Source: Rhizobium sp. CG5 (GTDB lineage: Bacteria; Pseudomonadota; Alphaproteobacteria; Rhizobiales; Rhizobiaceae). From it: 64,000 bases of DNA. Each line of letters starts with the position of its first letter. Positions within the stretch are counted from its first letter, which is position 1. The stretch is from assembly GCF_023701945.1 (NCBI RefSeq), contig NZ_JABAEF010000003.1:1-64000 (forward strand), written 5' to 3'. Both the position numbers and the translations under genes were made by a program. The notes under the pieces were generated by a model, which made no database searches, was not told where the DNA came from, and worked only from the letters and a program-made list of their open reading frames with translations. This document shows, one piece after another, positions 34,438-43,160 of this stretch.

Positions 34438-34695
34438 CTAAAGTCCTTCATAGGCTTGGCCACGAGGCGCAATTCTCACGACATCGATAATCACACCATC
34501 CTCCCGGAAGATCACCCGCCAGTCCCCGACTCGAAGCGGGTAATAGTCCATCCCTTGCAACTTGCGAACGTTATTGGCTTGCGAACTCGGGTCGGCAGCA
34601 TATTGCTCTATCTTGCCGCGAATGCGGCGGGCCTCGTTTGCGGGCATCCGCACCAAGACCATATTTGCTTTCTTGCTGTAGGTGATGGTCTTCAT
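34438..34695 (-). CDS. RelE/ParE superfamily toxin
   Basis: 85 aa. The pattern KKANMVLVRMPANEARRIRGKIEQYA followed by NNVRKLQGMDYYPLRVGDWRVIF and VIIDVVRIAPRGQAY is that of RelE/ParE toxins. The LRVGDWRVIF strand carries the usual Arg. A RelE-like member would cut ribosome-bound mRNA, a ParE-like one would act on gyrase; sequence alone does not decide. GGGAGG precedes the ATG. The antitoxin follows directly. Confidence 0.88.
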   Translation of the reverse strand: MKTITYSKKANMVLVRMPANEARRIRGKIEQYAADPSSQANNVRKLQGMDYYPLRVGDWRVIFREDGVIIDVVRIAPRGQAYEGL

Positions 34696-34753
34696 GAACT
34701 TTACACCTCCCGCTCGCTCGCCACAACAAATATTCGCCCTCAGCGAATACCCA

Positions 34754-36667
34754 TCACCACGTCCCCTCCCGCTTCATCGCCTCGATCTGGCGGATCGCCC
34801 GTTCGCGCTGCCGTTCCCGCCGAATAATCTCCGTCACCGCCGCATCGTCCGACTTGTCAGAATAGCGGAATTCGCTGTCGGCGTAGCGGTTCACCTCCTG
34901 CAGCACCATTTCCATGGTGATCGGGCCGCGCAGCTCGGTAATCATCGCCTTCTTCTCGTCATAGCCCTTGTGCAGGAACACCTCCGGTGTCGAAAACCAT
35001 TCGTCCGGCAGATCGACATCCATCGCCCGCATCTTGATCGCATCGGTGATGTTCTTGATCGCCCGGCCGGTGAAGCGCGGCTCGGCAAGCTTGATCTCGT
35101 GCAGATAGGCGCCGATATCGGCCAGGGTCTCGATCCGGCCTTTGGTCTTTTCGAACCGCTCCCAGACCGCCGTGAGCCCCTCTTCCCGCGGCAGCGAATG
35201 CTGCTCGTAGGAGCCGGCCACCGCCCGCTTGATCTCCTGGTTGGCGTAGAGCGTGTGCTCGCCCAGCGGGATCGCGTGGTTCTTGCCGATCAACAGCGCC
35301 AGGATGTCGATATAGTCCTCTTCCGTCTGCGGCCCGTCGACCAGCCAGCGCGCCCCCGCCCTCTGGCGCAGCGCATCGTCGACATTTTCCGGATAGTTGG
35401 AAAACATGCCGAAGGTGCAATTGCCGCGGATCACCGTCGAGGCGCCGGCAAAGCTCTCCATCAGCACCGCCGTCACCTCGTGCTGGCCGGCCGATGCCCG
35501 GTCGTCGGAGCGTTTGGCGGCCACCTGGTCGACGTCATCGATCGTGCCGAAGCCGATGGCACGCGGATTGATGACATTGTTGACGAAGGCCTTGGCATTC
35601 TGGCCGGATTTGCCCTGGTAGGAGGAAATCTGGTCGACGCCGAAATTCTCGTAGTGGAAGGCATACCCCGCCACCTGGCAGTAATCGTTCAAGAGGCCGG
35701 CGATCATCTGGATCAGGATCGTCTTGCCGGTGCCCGGCATGCCGTCACCGATGAAGGTGAACAGGAAGCCGCCGAGTTCGACGAACGGGTTCATCTGCCG
35801 ATCGAAATCATAGGCCATCAGCATCTTGGCGAGCTTCATGCCCTGATACTTGGCAATATGGTTGCCGATGATCTCTTCCGGCTTCTTGAAGCTCATCGAC
35901 AGGGGTTTACGCTTCTCCCCCGGCGCCACGTCGAAACCGTCGAGGGTGAAATCGTCCTGGTCGATGCGGATATGGGTCGCCTCGAAGGCGGCAAGACCGG
36001 CAAACCGCGCCTTGCGCGCCAACAGCCCGTCGATCGCCACCCGCGCAAAGGCCCGCGCCCGGGCAACAAGGCTGACATCGTCGGGCGAACCGGCAAGCGC
36101 CAGGTCGAGCCCGGCCACCAGGCTTTTCAGTGCATCCTGCGGCGTGTCGAACAGGAAATCCGGTTCCTTCGCATCATTGGCGGGCTCGCTCTCCCCCGAC
36201 AGGGTCGACAGCAGGAAGGCCGCAAAGGCAAAAGCCGCCACATAGGCGGACGCCGACAGCAGCCCCTTGAAGCGCTCGGCGTCTGCCCCTTGCAGCGGCG
36301 CCGACAGGTTGCGGGCCTGCAATTGCTCCAGATCCGTCTGCCGGGCAAAGACCTCGCCGATCGCCAGCGCCACCTGCAGGCCGCGCCGCGCCCGGTAAAG
36401 CACGCTGTGCTGCAGCGGCGACAGCAAAGGATCGGCAGCCCGGACTGCCTGGATGGTCTTGGCGAGTTCCACCTCCCGCGTCCGCTTCACAGCACCCGTC
36501 GACACCGTCGAGACAAAGCGCCGCCCGGTGCCGGCGATCGCCGTGCCGCCGGCCCCATCGCCGTGGTCGAGCACGATCAGCCGCGTCACCAGCCCCTGCG
36601 CGACGCTCAAGTGTTTGGCGATCTCGTCTTCATGAATGGTCGTCAGACCGGCATTGAGTCCGTTCAT
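34754..36667 (-). CDS. AAA+ ATPase of an uncharacterised operon
   Basis: 637 aa. An N-terminal region of about 290 aa of unknown fold includes a hydrophobic stretch at 138-156 (SASAYVAAFAFAAFLLSTL). An AAA+ module follows: Walker A GDGMPGTGKT (307-316), Walker B IGFGTIDDVD (371-380) and a sensor/arginine-finger region NCTFGMFSNYPENVDDALRQRAGAR (416-440). The C-terminal helices end strongly charged. AGGTCTAGGGG precedes the ATG; only three bases separate it from the upstream gene, so they are co-transcribed. It probably remodels a partner encoded in the same operon, but this is inference. Confidence 0.85.
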   Translation of the reverse strand: MNGLNAGLTTIHEDEIAKHLSVAQGLVTRLIVLDHGDGAGGTAIAGTGRRFVSTVSTGAVKRTREVELAKTIQAVRAADPLLSPLQHSVLYRARRGLQVALAIGEVFARQTDLEQLQARNLSAPLQGADAERFKGLLSASAYVAAFAFAAFLLSTLSGESEPANDAKEPDFLFDTPQDALKSLVAGLDLALAGSPDDVSLVARARAFARVAIDGLLARKARFAGLAAFEATHIRIDQDDFTLDGFDVAPGEKRKPLSMSFKKPEEIIGNHIAKYQGMKLAKMLMAYDFDRQMNPFVELGGFLFTFIGDGMPGTGKTILIQMIAGLLNDYCQVAGYAFHYENFGVDQISSYQGKSGQNAKAFVNNVINPRAIGFGTIDDVDQVAAKRSDDRASAGQHEVTAVLMESFAGASTVIRGNCTFGMFSNYPENVDDALRQRAGARWLVDGPQTEEDYIDILALLIGKNHAIPLGEHTLYANQEIKRAVAGSYEQHSLPREEGLTAVWERFEKTKGRIETLADIGAYLHEIKLAEPRFTGRAIKNITDAIKMRAMDVDLPDEWFSTPEVFLHKGYDEKKAMITELRGPITMEMVLQEVNRYADSEFRYSDKSDDAAVTEIIRRERQRERAIRQIEAMKREGTW

Positions 36668-36670
36668 CCC

Positions 36671-37822
36671 CTAGACCTCGCTGACCACGTTATTGCCCGA
36701 AATCACATGGACCTTGTAGTTGCCGAAGATCGCCGCCGCCTCACCCGAGGCATAGAGCGCCTGATAGGCGTCATGCGGCACCAGCGCGTGTTTCTCGTAG
36801 GCCGAGACGCCCATGCGGGCCGCTTCCAGGTCATTGGTTTCGATATGGAATTCCTGGGTGGCCGGCGTCGAGGAGAAAAAGCCCTTGACCGCGGGCCGTT
36901 CCGCCTTGGAAAACACCTCCTGCACGGTCCAGGTGAACAGCCAGGCATTGTCGGGCTTGCGCACCCGCGACAGGATCTCGTTGATCTTGGCATTGTTCTC
37001 GGTAATGCCGGCCGAATAGAACGGCCCGAGTACGATCCGCCGGATCTGCTTGGGATGCAGCTCGGCAAAATCCTTGTCCATATTGGTGGCAATGGTTGCC
37101 GGCGTCAGCGAATAGCCGCTGTTCTTGGCCGCGAAATCATCGAACCGCGCCGCCAGCTCCGGGTTCAGCAACCCGCCGACCGGCAGCGGAATATCGACAT
37201 CGGGGCTGAGCTTGCCGTCGTCGCCGACCAGCAGTTTTGCGACATTGGCGGACGAATCCTCAAGGCCCGCCACATAGATCATCGGCAGCGTGCTGGTGCC
37301 GTCAAAGGCCGCCCAGGTCACCACGTAATAGGGCCGCCGCGTCTTCTCGTTGACGGTGACCCGCACGGTTTCCGGCAGCACGAAGGGTGAGAAGATATCG
37401 CCCTTGCCGATCTGCTCGAGATAGAGCCGTTCCGCCATGCGGCTCTGCAGGGCCTCGGGAAAGGCCTTCTGCCGCAGGATGAAATCCACCATGTCCTGGC
37501 GCAGCGCCTGCGGGCCGGGAATGGCCGCCAGTCTTGTCTCGGAAGCCCCCCGGTCATTTTCCAGCTCCAGCACATTCTGGAACACCGGAAAGCCGCTTTC
37601 GGCGCGCGAAATGCGGAACTGCTCGGTAAAGCCGATGCGGTTCTGCCAGCAGGCAAAGGAATTCTTCAGCCGCTGGACATAAGGCAGCAGCAACCCACCC
37701 GCCGTGCCCGAGCCCGGCAGCACCAGGTCGGGATTGTTGAGATAGATCTCAAACCCACCAAGCGCTGCCGCCATGGTGGAGAAATACTGGTTGACGGCCA
37801 GATTGGTCGCAGCGGCGTTCAT
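36671..37822 (-). CDS. Conserved hypothetical protein of the AAA+ operon
   Basis: 383 aa. There is no signal peptide, membrane helix or recognisable catalytic motif. It opens MNAAATNLAVNQYFSTMAAALGGFEIYLNNPDLVLPGSG. It continues as a mixed alpha/beta protein with NPEL and TNMDKDFAELHPKQIRRIVLGPFYS blocks near the middle. GGGAGG lies upstream of the ATG. It is coupled to the ATPase gene by a three-base gap, so the two products probably work together. Confidence 0.75.
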   Translation of the reverse strand: MNAAATNLAVNQYFSTMAAALGGFEIYLNNPDLVLPGSGTAGGLLLPYVQRLKNSFACWQNRIGFTEQFRISRAESGFPVFQNVLELENDRGASETRLAAIPGPQALRQDMVDFILRQKAFPEALQSRMAERLYLEQIGKGDIFSPFVLPETVRVTVNEKTRRPYYVVTWAAFDGTSTLPMIYVAGLEDSSANVAKLLVGDDGKLSPDVDIPLPVGGLLNPELAARFDDFAAKNSGYSLTPATIATNMDKDFAELHPKQIRRIVLGPFYSAGITENNAKINEILSRVRKPDNAWLFTWTVQEVFSKAERPAVKGFFSSTPATQEFHIETNDLEAARMGVSAYEKHALVPHDAYQALYASGEAAAIFGNYKVHVISGNNVVSEV

Positions 37823-37860
37823 TGGGACCGGGCCTCCCCGACAGGGCGCTGGGGCGGGAA

Positions 37861-38021
37861 TACCCCCCTCTGTCGGCTACGCCGACATCTCCCCCTCAAG
37901 GGGGGAGATCGACCGCCAGCCTCAGCGGCACAATTCCGCAACGACTGAAGACGAGCAGAATGCGCCAACGAGTCGATCTCCCCCCTTGAGGGGGAGATGC
38001 CCGGCAGGGCAGAGGGGGGTA
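37861..38021. repeat. Long inverted-repeat element inside the AAA+ operon
   Basis: The arms, around 37863-37912 and 37971-38019, share the CATCTCCCCCTCAAGGGGGGAGATCGA block seen at 103-275. The element lies in the 238-base gap between the coiled-coil gene and the next operon gene. It may modulate mRNA processing between them. Confidence 0.8.
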
Positions 38022-38060
38022 ACCCCCGCCCCTCAACACCCGAGAGCAGAAACCTCGCCA

Positions 38061-39149
38061 TCACGACTTCACGTAATTGGCCGAATTGTGCTTGTCCATC
38101 ACGGTCTTGAAGCGCCGCGCGAAGGCCTCGTCGGCCAGTTTCTTGCGGCGCTGGATGTCGGCGGTCGACAGCATGTTCTTCTCGTGCAGTTCCAAGAGGT
38201 CGCCGATATGGCGCTGCGCCGCCGAGCCGATGCCGGCCATGGTTTCTTCCGCCGCCGTATCCACCTGGCTGCCCAGCGTATTGATCTTGTGGGCGACATC
38301 CTGCTGCGCCGCCGTCTTCAAACTATCTTCCAGGGCCTTGTACAGCACGATGCGCTGCTCGGTATCGATGGTCAGCTTGTTGATCAGCGTGTTCTGCGCG
38401 GCGATCTGGTTGTTGAGGCTGTCGACAAAAGTCTGGAACATCGAGGTATAACGCTCCAGCGTCTGGCTTTCGGCCAAGAGTTCCTGTTCCTTCGCCTGCG
38501 CCTGATTGTACTCGGTCGCCATTTTCGAACGCTCGCCTTCCAGCTGCGTGCGGGCCGACTGGTCGGTGGAGGCAGCGATCCTGTTCTCGATGTCGAGCAG
38601 AGCCGGGTTCAGTTCCTCGATGCGCTTCTGGGTCAGCTCCAGATTGGCGATCGTGCCCTTGCGGCGCTCGATCACCTGAATGAGGCTCGCCTCGGAGGTC
38701 TTGTAGCGCTCGTCCAGAACGGCGCGCTGATCCTTCAGGATGCCGACAATGCTGTCGGATTTGGCGAGCAGCTCCTGCAGGTTGCCGGCCAGCGACATGT
38801 TGCGCACCCGCTCGGTGCGCATGCGCTGGGCGCTCTGCTTGGAAAAGATGCCGATGAACTTTTCATAGCCCGAATAGCTCTTCATGCTTTCGAATTCCGA
38901 GCCGAACACATTGGTGGCATCTTCCAGCCCGATGATCAGGTCGGCGATATTCGCCTCCATCACCTTCTGCTGGTTGATGACATCGGAGATGCGGGCATTC
39001 TCGATGTCGAAATTGACGTCGCCGAGCTTGGTATCGGCCTTGGCAAACTGGTCGAGCACGGTGCCCGACTGCTCCATCTTGCCGCGTATGTCGTTGACGA
39101 TGGTCCGGGTTTTCTCGATCTCGCTGTCGAAGGACTGTAGCGTGGCCAT
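38061..39149 (-). CDS. Coiled-coil protein heading the AAA+ operon
   Basis: 362 aa, almost entirely predicted helix with heptad-like patterns. Examples are SFDSEIEKTRTIVNDIRGKMEQ, then KSDSIVGILKDQRAVLDERYKTSEASLIQVIERRKGTIANLELTQKRIEEL and LEGERSKMATEYNQAQAKEQELLAESQTLE. There is no signal peptide or membrane segment. The basic C-terminus (RRKKLADEAFARRFKTVMDKH) could bind nucleic acid or membrane. AAGGAG precedes the ATG. Its shape recalls filament-forming helical proteins that pair with AAA+ ATPases, but no homology is claimed. Confidence 0.75.
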   Translation of the reverse strand: MATLQSFDSEIEKTRTIVNDIRGKMEQSGTVLDQFAKADTKLGDVNFDIENARISDVINQQKVMEANIADLIIGLEDATNVFGSEFESMKSYSGYEKFIGIFSKQSAQRMRTERVRNMSLAGNLQELLAKSDSIVGILKDQRAVLDERYKTSEASLIQVIERRKGTIANLELTQKRIEELNPALLDIENRIAASTDQSARTQLEGERSKMATEYNQAQAKEQELLAESQTLERYTSMFQTFVDSLNNQIAAQNTLINKLTIDTEQRIVLYKALEDSLKTAAQQDVAHKINTLGSQVDTAAEETMAGIGSAAQRHIGDLLELHEKNMLSTADIQRRKKLADEAFARRFKTVMDKHNSANYVKS

Positions 39150-39404
39150 GGTTATGGTCTCCTTGAAGAAATGTCGTCAGTCCATCCCGGAAAACCGGGA
39201 AAAAATCGCAAGCGCAACCTTATAGCAAAACCCGTTATTGAAAACGGTCCTCGGTCCGGCGCCATCCGAATTCTGAAAACTTATATGGAGAGGCCATCCC
39301 GGGTTGCAAGGAGGCACAGCCATACGGGCGCGAAACGGAAGACTGTCTCCCGCGCCGCGCCCGCAGATCGTGTCTGCCGGATCGTGCCTTTGTCAGGCGG
39401 CCGC

Positions 39405-39791
39405 TTATTTCACCGCGGCCGGATCCTTCAGGTAGGCGATGACATTGGCGACGTCTTCCGGCTTCTTCAGCCCGGCAAAGGCCATCGTCGTGCCCTTCAC
39501 CAGGTCCTTGGGCTTGGGAAGATATTCGGTCAGGCGTGCCTCGTCCCAGACCTTGCCATCGGCGCCGAACTCGGTCATCGCCTTGGAATATTTGAACCCC
39601 TCGACGGTTGCGACCGGCCGGCCGACCACGCCCATCAGGCTCGGACCGACCTTGTTCTTGGCCTCCGTTGCCGTATGGCAGGCGGAACAGACTTTGAACA
39701 CCTTGGCGCCGGCCACGGCATCGCCGTCGGCAAGCGTGGCACCGGCCGGCAGGATGAGGGCGGCGGCCAGGATCACGGATGTCAGTTTCAT
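39405..39791 (-). CDS. Class I c-type cytochrome
   Basis: 128 aa. A signal peptide ends ATLA. The heme site CSACH is near residue 35 and the axial Met ligand in GTTMAFAG near residue 103, the arrangement of cytochrome c2/c550-like periplasmic electron carriers. GGAGAT precedes the ATG. It is a single gene. Which oxidase or dehydrogenase it serves cannot be told. Confidence 0.92.
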   Translation of the reverse strand: MKLTSVILAAALILPAGATLADGDAVAGAKVFKVCSACHTATEAKNKVGPSLMGVVGRPVATVEGFKYSKAMTEFGADGKVWDEARLTEYLPKPKDLVKGTTMAFAGLKKPEDVANVIAYLKDPAAVK

Positions 39792-40045
39792 GAAGATCTC
39801 CTCTCAAAGATGCCGAACCTCGCGGACGCGGAGCACGGATAGGTTTGAGTCTAGTCGTTTTCCGCCGGCTCCGCCACGGGACGTGATGCCGCGCCGCAAG
39901 ACGAGCGGAGCGCCTGAAATTTTCATGTGCCGCAGGCGCCACGTCGCAAAGCACCCCTCTAATGCGCCGCAAACGCGCGGGGCAGGCTTGCAATTGTTGT
40001 GTATAGACTGTTGACTTGGGAACTTAAAAAAAAAGGGAGCCTGTC

Positions 40046-41002
40046 ATGAACAGATCAATTTTCCATCGCCTCGCGCTCGCATCCGCGGTTTCGGCTTTCG
40101 CTCTCGGTGCCGTTCCGGCCTTCGCGGCGGAACCCGACAGCTGTACCGCCGTGCGCTTCTCGGATGTCGGCTGGACCGATATCACCGCGACCACAGCCAC
40201 CACCGCCGTCATCCTAAAGGGCCTCGGCTATGAGCCGAGCATTACCGTCCTGTCCGTTCCGGTGACCTACCAGTCCCTGAAGAACAAGGACATCGACGTC
40301 TTCCTCGGCAACTGGATGCCGGCTCAGGAAAAGGATGTGAAGCCCTATCTCGAGGAAAAGACCGTCGATTCGATCGGCGTCAATCTGGAAGGCGCCAAGT
40401 ACACGCTCGCCACCAATGCCAAGGGCGCCGAACTCGGCATCAAGGATTTCTCCGATATCGCCAAGCACAAGGACGAGCTGGACGGCAAGATCTACGGCAT
40501 CGAGCCGGGCAATGACGGCAACCGTCTGGTCATGACCCTGATCGAAAAGAACGAAATGGGCATGGGCGGCCTCGAAGTGGTCGAATCCTCCGAGCAGGGC
40601 ATGCTGGCGCAGGTCGCCCGCGCAGAAAAGGACGGCAAGCCGGTCGTCTTCCTCGGCTGGGCGCCGCACCCGATGAACTCCAATTTCGAGCTGACCTACC
40701 TGACCGGCGGCGACTCGACCTTCGGCCCGAATTTCGGCGGCGCCACCGTCTACACGAACACCCGCGCCGGCTACGTCGCCGAATGCCCGAATGTCGGCAA
40801 GCTCTTGACCAACCTGAAGTTCTCGCTGCCGATGGAAAACGAGATCATGGGCAAGATCCTCAACGATGGCGAGGATCCGGAAAAGGCAGCGACCGAATGG
40901 CTGAAGGCCAATGCTGCGGCCATCGATCCCTGGCTCGCCGGCGTCACCACCAAGGACGGCAAGGAAGGACTTCCCGCCGTCAAGACCGCACTCGGTCTCT
41001 GA
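40046..41002 (+). CDS. choX: Choline ABC transporter, periplasmic binding protein ChoX
   Basis: 318 aa. A signal peptide ends AFAAE. The mature protein is an OpuAC-type binding protein with VGWTDI, LGNWMPAQ and FLGWAPHPM, where the Trp residues form the aromatic box for a quaternary amine. It matches Sinorhizobium ChoX in layout and is followed by choW and choV. Choline serves as carbon source, osmoprotectant precursor and phosphatidylcholine building block in rhizobia. AAAGGGAG precedes the ATG. Confidence 0.93.
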   Translation: MNRSIFHRLALASAVSAFALGAVPAFAAEPDSCTAVRFSDVGWTDITATTATTAVILKGLGYEPSITVLSVPVTYQSLKNKDIDVFLGNWMPAQEKDVKPYLEEKTVDSIGVNLEGAKYTLATNAKGAELGIKDFSDIAKHKDELDGKIYGIEPGNDGNRLVMTLIEKNEMGMGGLEVVESSEQGMLAQVARAEKDGKPVVFLGWAPHPMNSNFELTYLTGGDSTFGPNFGGATVYTNTRAGYVAECPNVGKLLTNLKFSLPMENEIMGKILNDGEDPEKAATEWLKANAAAIDPWLAGVTTKDGKEGLPAVKTALGL

Positions 41003-41012
41003 GCGATCACGG

Positions 41013-41036
41013 AAGGGCGGCTTTGCCGCCCTTTTC
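41013..41036 (+). terminator. Intra-operon hairpin after choX
   Basis: AAGGGCGGC pairs with GCCGCCCTT around a TTT loop, followed by TT. It lies 11 bases after choX and 170 before choW. Partial termination here, or 3'-end protection, would leave more binding protein than permease, as is common in ABC operons. Confidence 0.75.
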
Positions 41037-41204
41037 CATCCCTGCGCCGCCTGATCGCCCGGCAAGGCCCTTTCGGCATGGCCATTCCGGCCTGACCCTC
41101 GCGATTGATGCGGACCGCAGGACCGCCAGCCATATGCCCCCGTCCCCCTGCCCGGCGCGCCGGCTGGGACTGGGCATATCGCCGATCTCAAGCTCTCAAC
41201 ACGA

Positions 41205-42065
41205 ATGGGTGCGAACACCGTGAATTGGCTCACAGACAACCGGATTCCGATCGGCTCCTGGGCAAAGTCCTGCGTGGACTGGCTCACCACCAATGGCGAA
41301 TGGTTCTTCGACTATCTCGCCTTCGTTCTGTCGCGCATCATCGACGGCCTGCTGTTCGTGCTGCAGGCACCGCATCCGCTGATCGTCGTGGCTTTTGCCG
41401 TCGGCCTTGGCTGGTGGCTGCACCGCTCGATCGGCACCGCCCTCTTCACCTGTCTCGGGCTGCTGCTGATCATCAACCAGGGCTACTGGAAGGAAACGAC
41501 GGAAACCCTGGCTCTGGTTCTGGCGGCCACCACCGTCAGCATGCTGATCGGCATTCCGCTCGGCATCCTCGCTGCCCGCCGCCCCTGGATCTATTCGATC
41601 ATGCGGCCGGTGCTCGACCTGATGCAGACCATTCCGACCTTCGTCTACCTGATCCCGGCGCTCATCCTGTTCGGCCTCGGCATGGTGCCCGGCCTGATCG
41701 CCACCGTGATCTTCGCCATCCCCGCCCCCATCCGCCTGACCCGGCTCGGCATCATCTCCACCCCGCCGTCGCTGGTCGAGGCTGCCCAGGCCTTCGGTGC
41801 CACGCCGACCCAGGTGCTGCGCAAGGTGGAACTGCCCTTTGCCATGCCGCAGATCATGGCCGGCCTCACCCAGACGATCATGCTGTCGCTCTCCATGGTG
41901 GTCATCGCAGCACTCGTCGGCGCCAGCGGTCTTGGCGTTCCGGTCGTGCGCGCGCTCAACACCGTCAACATCGCCAAGGGCTTCGAGGCGGGCCTGTGCA
42001 TCGTCATCCTGGCGATCATCCTCGACCGCATGTTCCGCAGTTCAGACGAGGGAGACACCGCATGA
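41205..42065 (+). CDS. choW: Choline ABC transporter permease ChoW
   Basis: 286 aa. Six or more membrane helices and the permease EAA-type loop (EAAQAFGATPTQVLRKVELPFAMPQIMAG) are visible, homologous to ProW/OpuAB. The start at 41205 is the first ATG after the hairpin; a GTG at 41220 is possible and neither has a strong ribosome site. It overlaps choV by four bases (ATGA). Confidence 0.93.
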   Translation: MGANTVNWLTDNRIPIGSWAKSCVDWLTTNGEWFFDYLAFVLSRIIDGLLFVLQAPHPLIVVAFAVGLGWWLHRSIGTALFTCLGLLLIINQGYWKETTETLALVLAATTVSMLIGIPLGILAARRPWIYSIMRPVLDLMQTIPTFVYLIPALILFGLGMVPGLIATVIFAIPAPIRLTRLGIISTPPSLVEAAQAFGATPTQVLRKVELPFAMPQIMAGLTQTIMLSLSMVVIAALVGASGLGVPVVRALNTVNIAKGFEAGLCIVILAIILDRMFRSSDEGDTA

Positions 42066-43117
42066 GCGACGCCGTCATCTTTGGAAATGTCGACATCATC
42101 TTCGGCGACCATCCGCAAAAGGCCCTCACCCTGCTCGACCAGGGCAAGACCCGTGACCAGATCAGCGCCGAGACCGGCCTGGTGCTCGGCGTCGCCGGTG
42201 CCTCGCTCACCGTCAAGGAAGGCGAGATCCTCGTGCTGATGGGCCTGTCGGGCTCCGGCAAGTCGACCCTGCTGCGCGCCGTCAATGGCCTGGCGCCGGT
42301 GGTGCGCGGCAATGTCAGCGTCGTCACCAGGGCCGGCACGGTCGATCCCTACCGGGCCAGCCCCAAGGCGCTGCGCGACCTGCGCATGCATGCCGTCTCC
42401 ATGGTCTTCCAGCAGTTCGGGCTGCTGCCCTGGCGCACCGTCGCCGACAATGTCGGCTTCGGTCTGGAGCTTGCCGGCGTGCCGGAGGCCGAGCGCAAGA
42501 AGCAGGTGGCCGAACAGCTGGAACTGGTCAACCTCGCCCAATGGGCCAACCGCAAGGTCAACGAGCTTTCGGGCGGCATGCAGCAGCGCGTCGGCCTGGC
42601 CCGCGCCTTTGCCACCGGCGCGCCGATCCTGTTGATGGACGAGCCGTTCTCGGCGCTTGATCCGCTGATCCGCACACGCCTGCAGGACGAATTGCTGGAA
42701 TTCCAGTCGCGCCTCAAGAAGACCATCCTGTTCGTCAGCCATGACCTCGACGAGGCCTTCCGCATCGGCAACCGCATCGCCATCATGGAAAGCGGCCGCA
42801 TCATCCAGTGCGGCACACCGCAGGAGATCGTCCGCAACCCGGTCGACCAGTATGTCGCGGATTTCGTGCAGAACATGAATCCGATCAACATGCTGACCGC
42901 CGCCGACGTCATGCTGCCGGGCCTGGCCACAACCGGCGGTCAGGGTGCCGTCGCCGGCACGGCGCGCGCCCAGACGCCGCTGGTCGACATCCTCGACGCG
43001 CTGGCGCGCCAGCCTGGGACAATCGGCGTGGTTGACAATGGAGCGATCATCGGCACGATCAGCGCCCAGGACGTGATCTCCGGACTGACCAGGCATCGGC
43101 GCAAGCTGCCGGCTTGA
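42062..43117 (+). CDS. choV: Choline ABC transporter ATPase ChoV
   Basis: 351 aa. Walker A GLSGSGKST lies at 61-69, with the signature LSGGMQQR and Walker B ILLMDEPFSALD following. The ProV-like N-terminal extension (FGDHPQKALTLLDQGKTRDQI) and a short regulatory C-terminus are present. The frame is open upstream through choW in another frame, but the ATG at 42062 in the choW stop is the coupled start. It energises choline uptake with ChoX and ChoW. Confidence 0.94.
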   Translation: MSDAVIFGNVDIIFGDHPQKALTLLDQGKTRDQISAETGLVLGVAGASLTVKEGEILVLMGLSGSGKSTLLRAVNGLAPVVRGNVSVVTRAGTVDPYRASPKALRDLRMHAVSMVFQQFGLLPWRTVADNVGFGLELAGVPEAERKKQVAEQLELVNLAQWANRKVNELSGGMQQRVGLARAFATGAPILLMDEPFSALDPLIRTRLQDELLEFQSRLKKTILFVSHDLDEAFRIGNRIAIMESGRIIQCGTPQEIVRNPVDQYVADFVQNMNPINMLTAADVMLPGLATTGGQGAVAGTARAQTPLVDILDALARQPGTIGVVDNGAIIGTISAQDVISGLTRHRRKLPA

Positions 43118-43160
43118 TCCGGTCCGGCGATTGCGCCGGCAAACGGATCGGACGGCAGAC

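Noticed and set aside
34682..37390. Very long plus-strand open frame opposite the AAA+ operon
   Set aside because: It is the shadow of the ATPase and its upstream gene; composition is His/Arg/Gly-rich as expected for antisense translation, and there is no ribosome site.
41105..42061. Upstream extension of the choV frame through choW
   Set aside because: It overlaps the whole choW coding region in another frame; choV has a coupled ATG at 42062.
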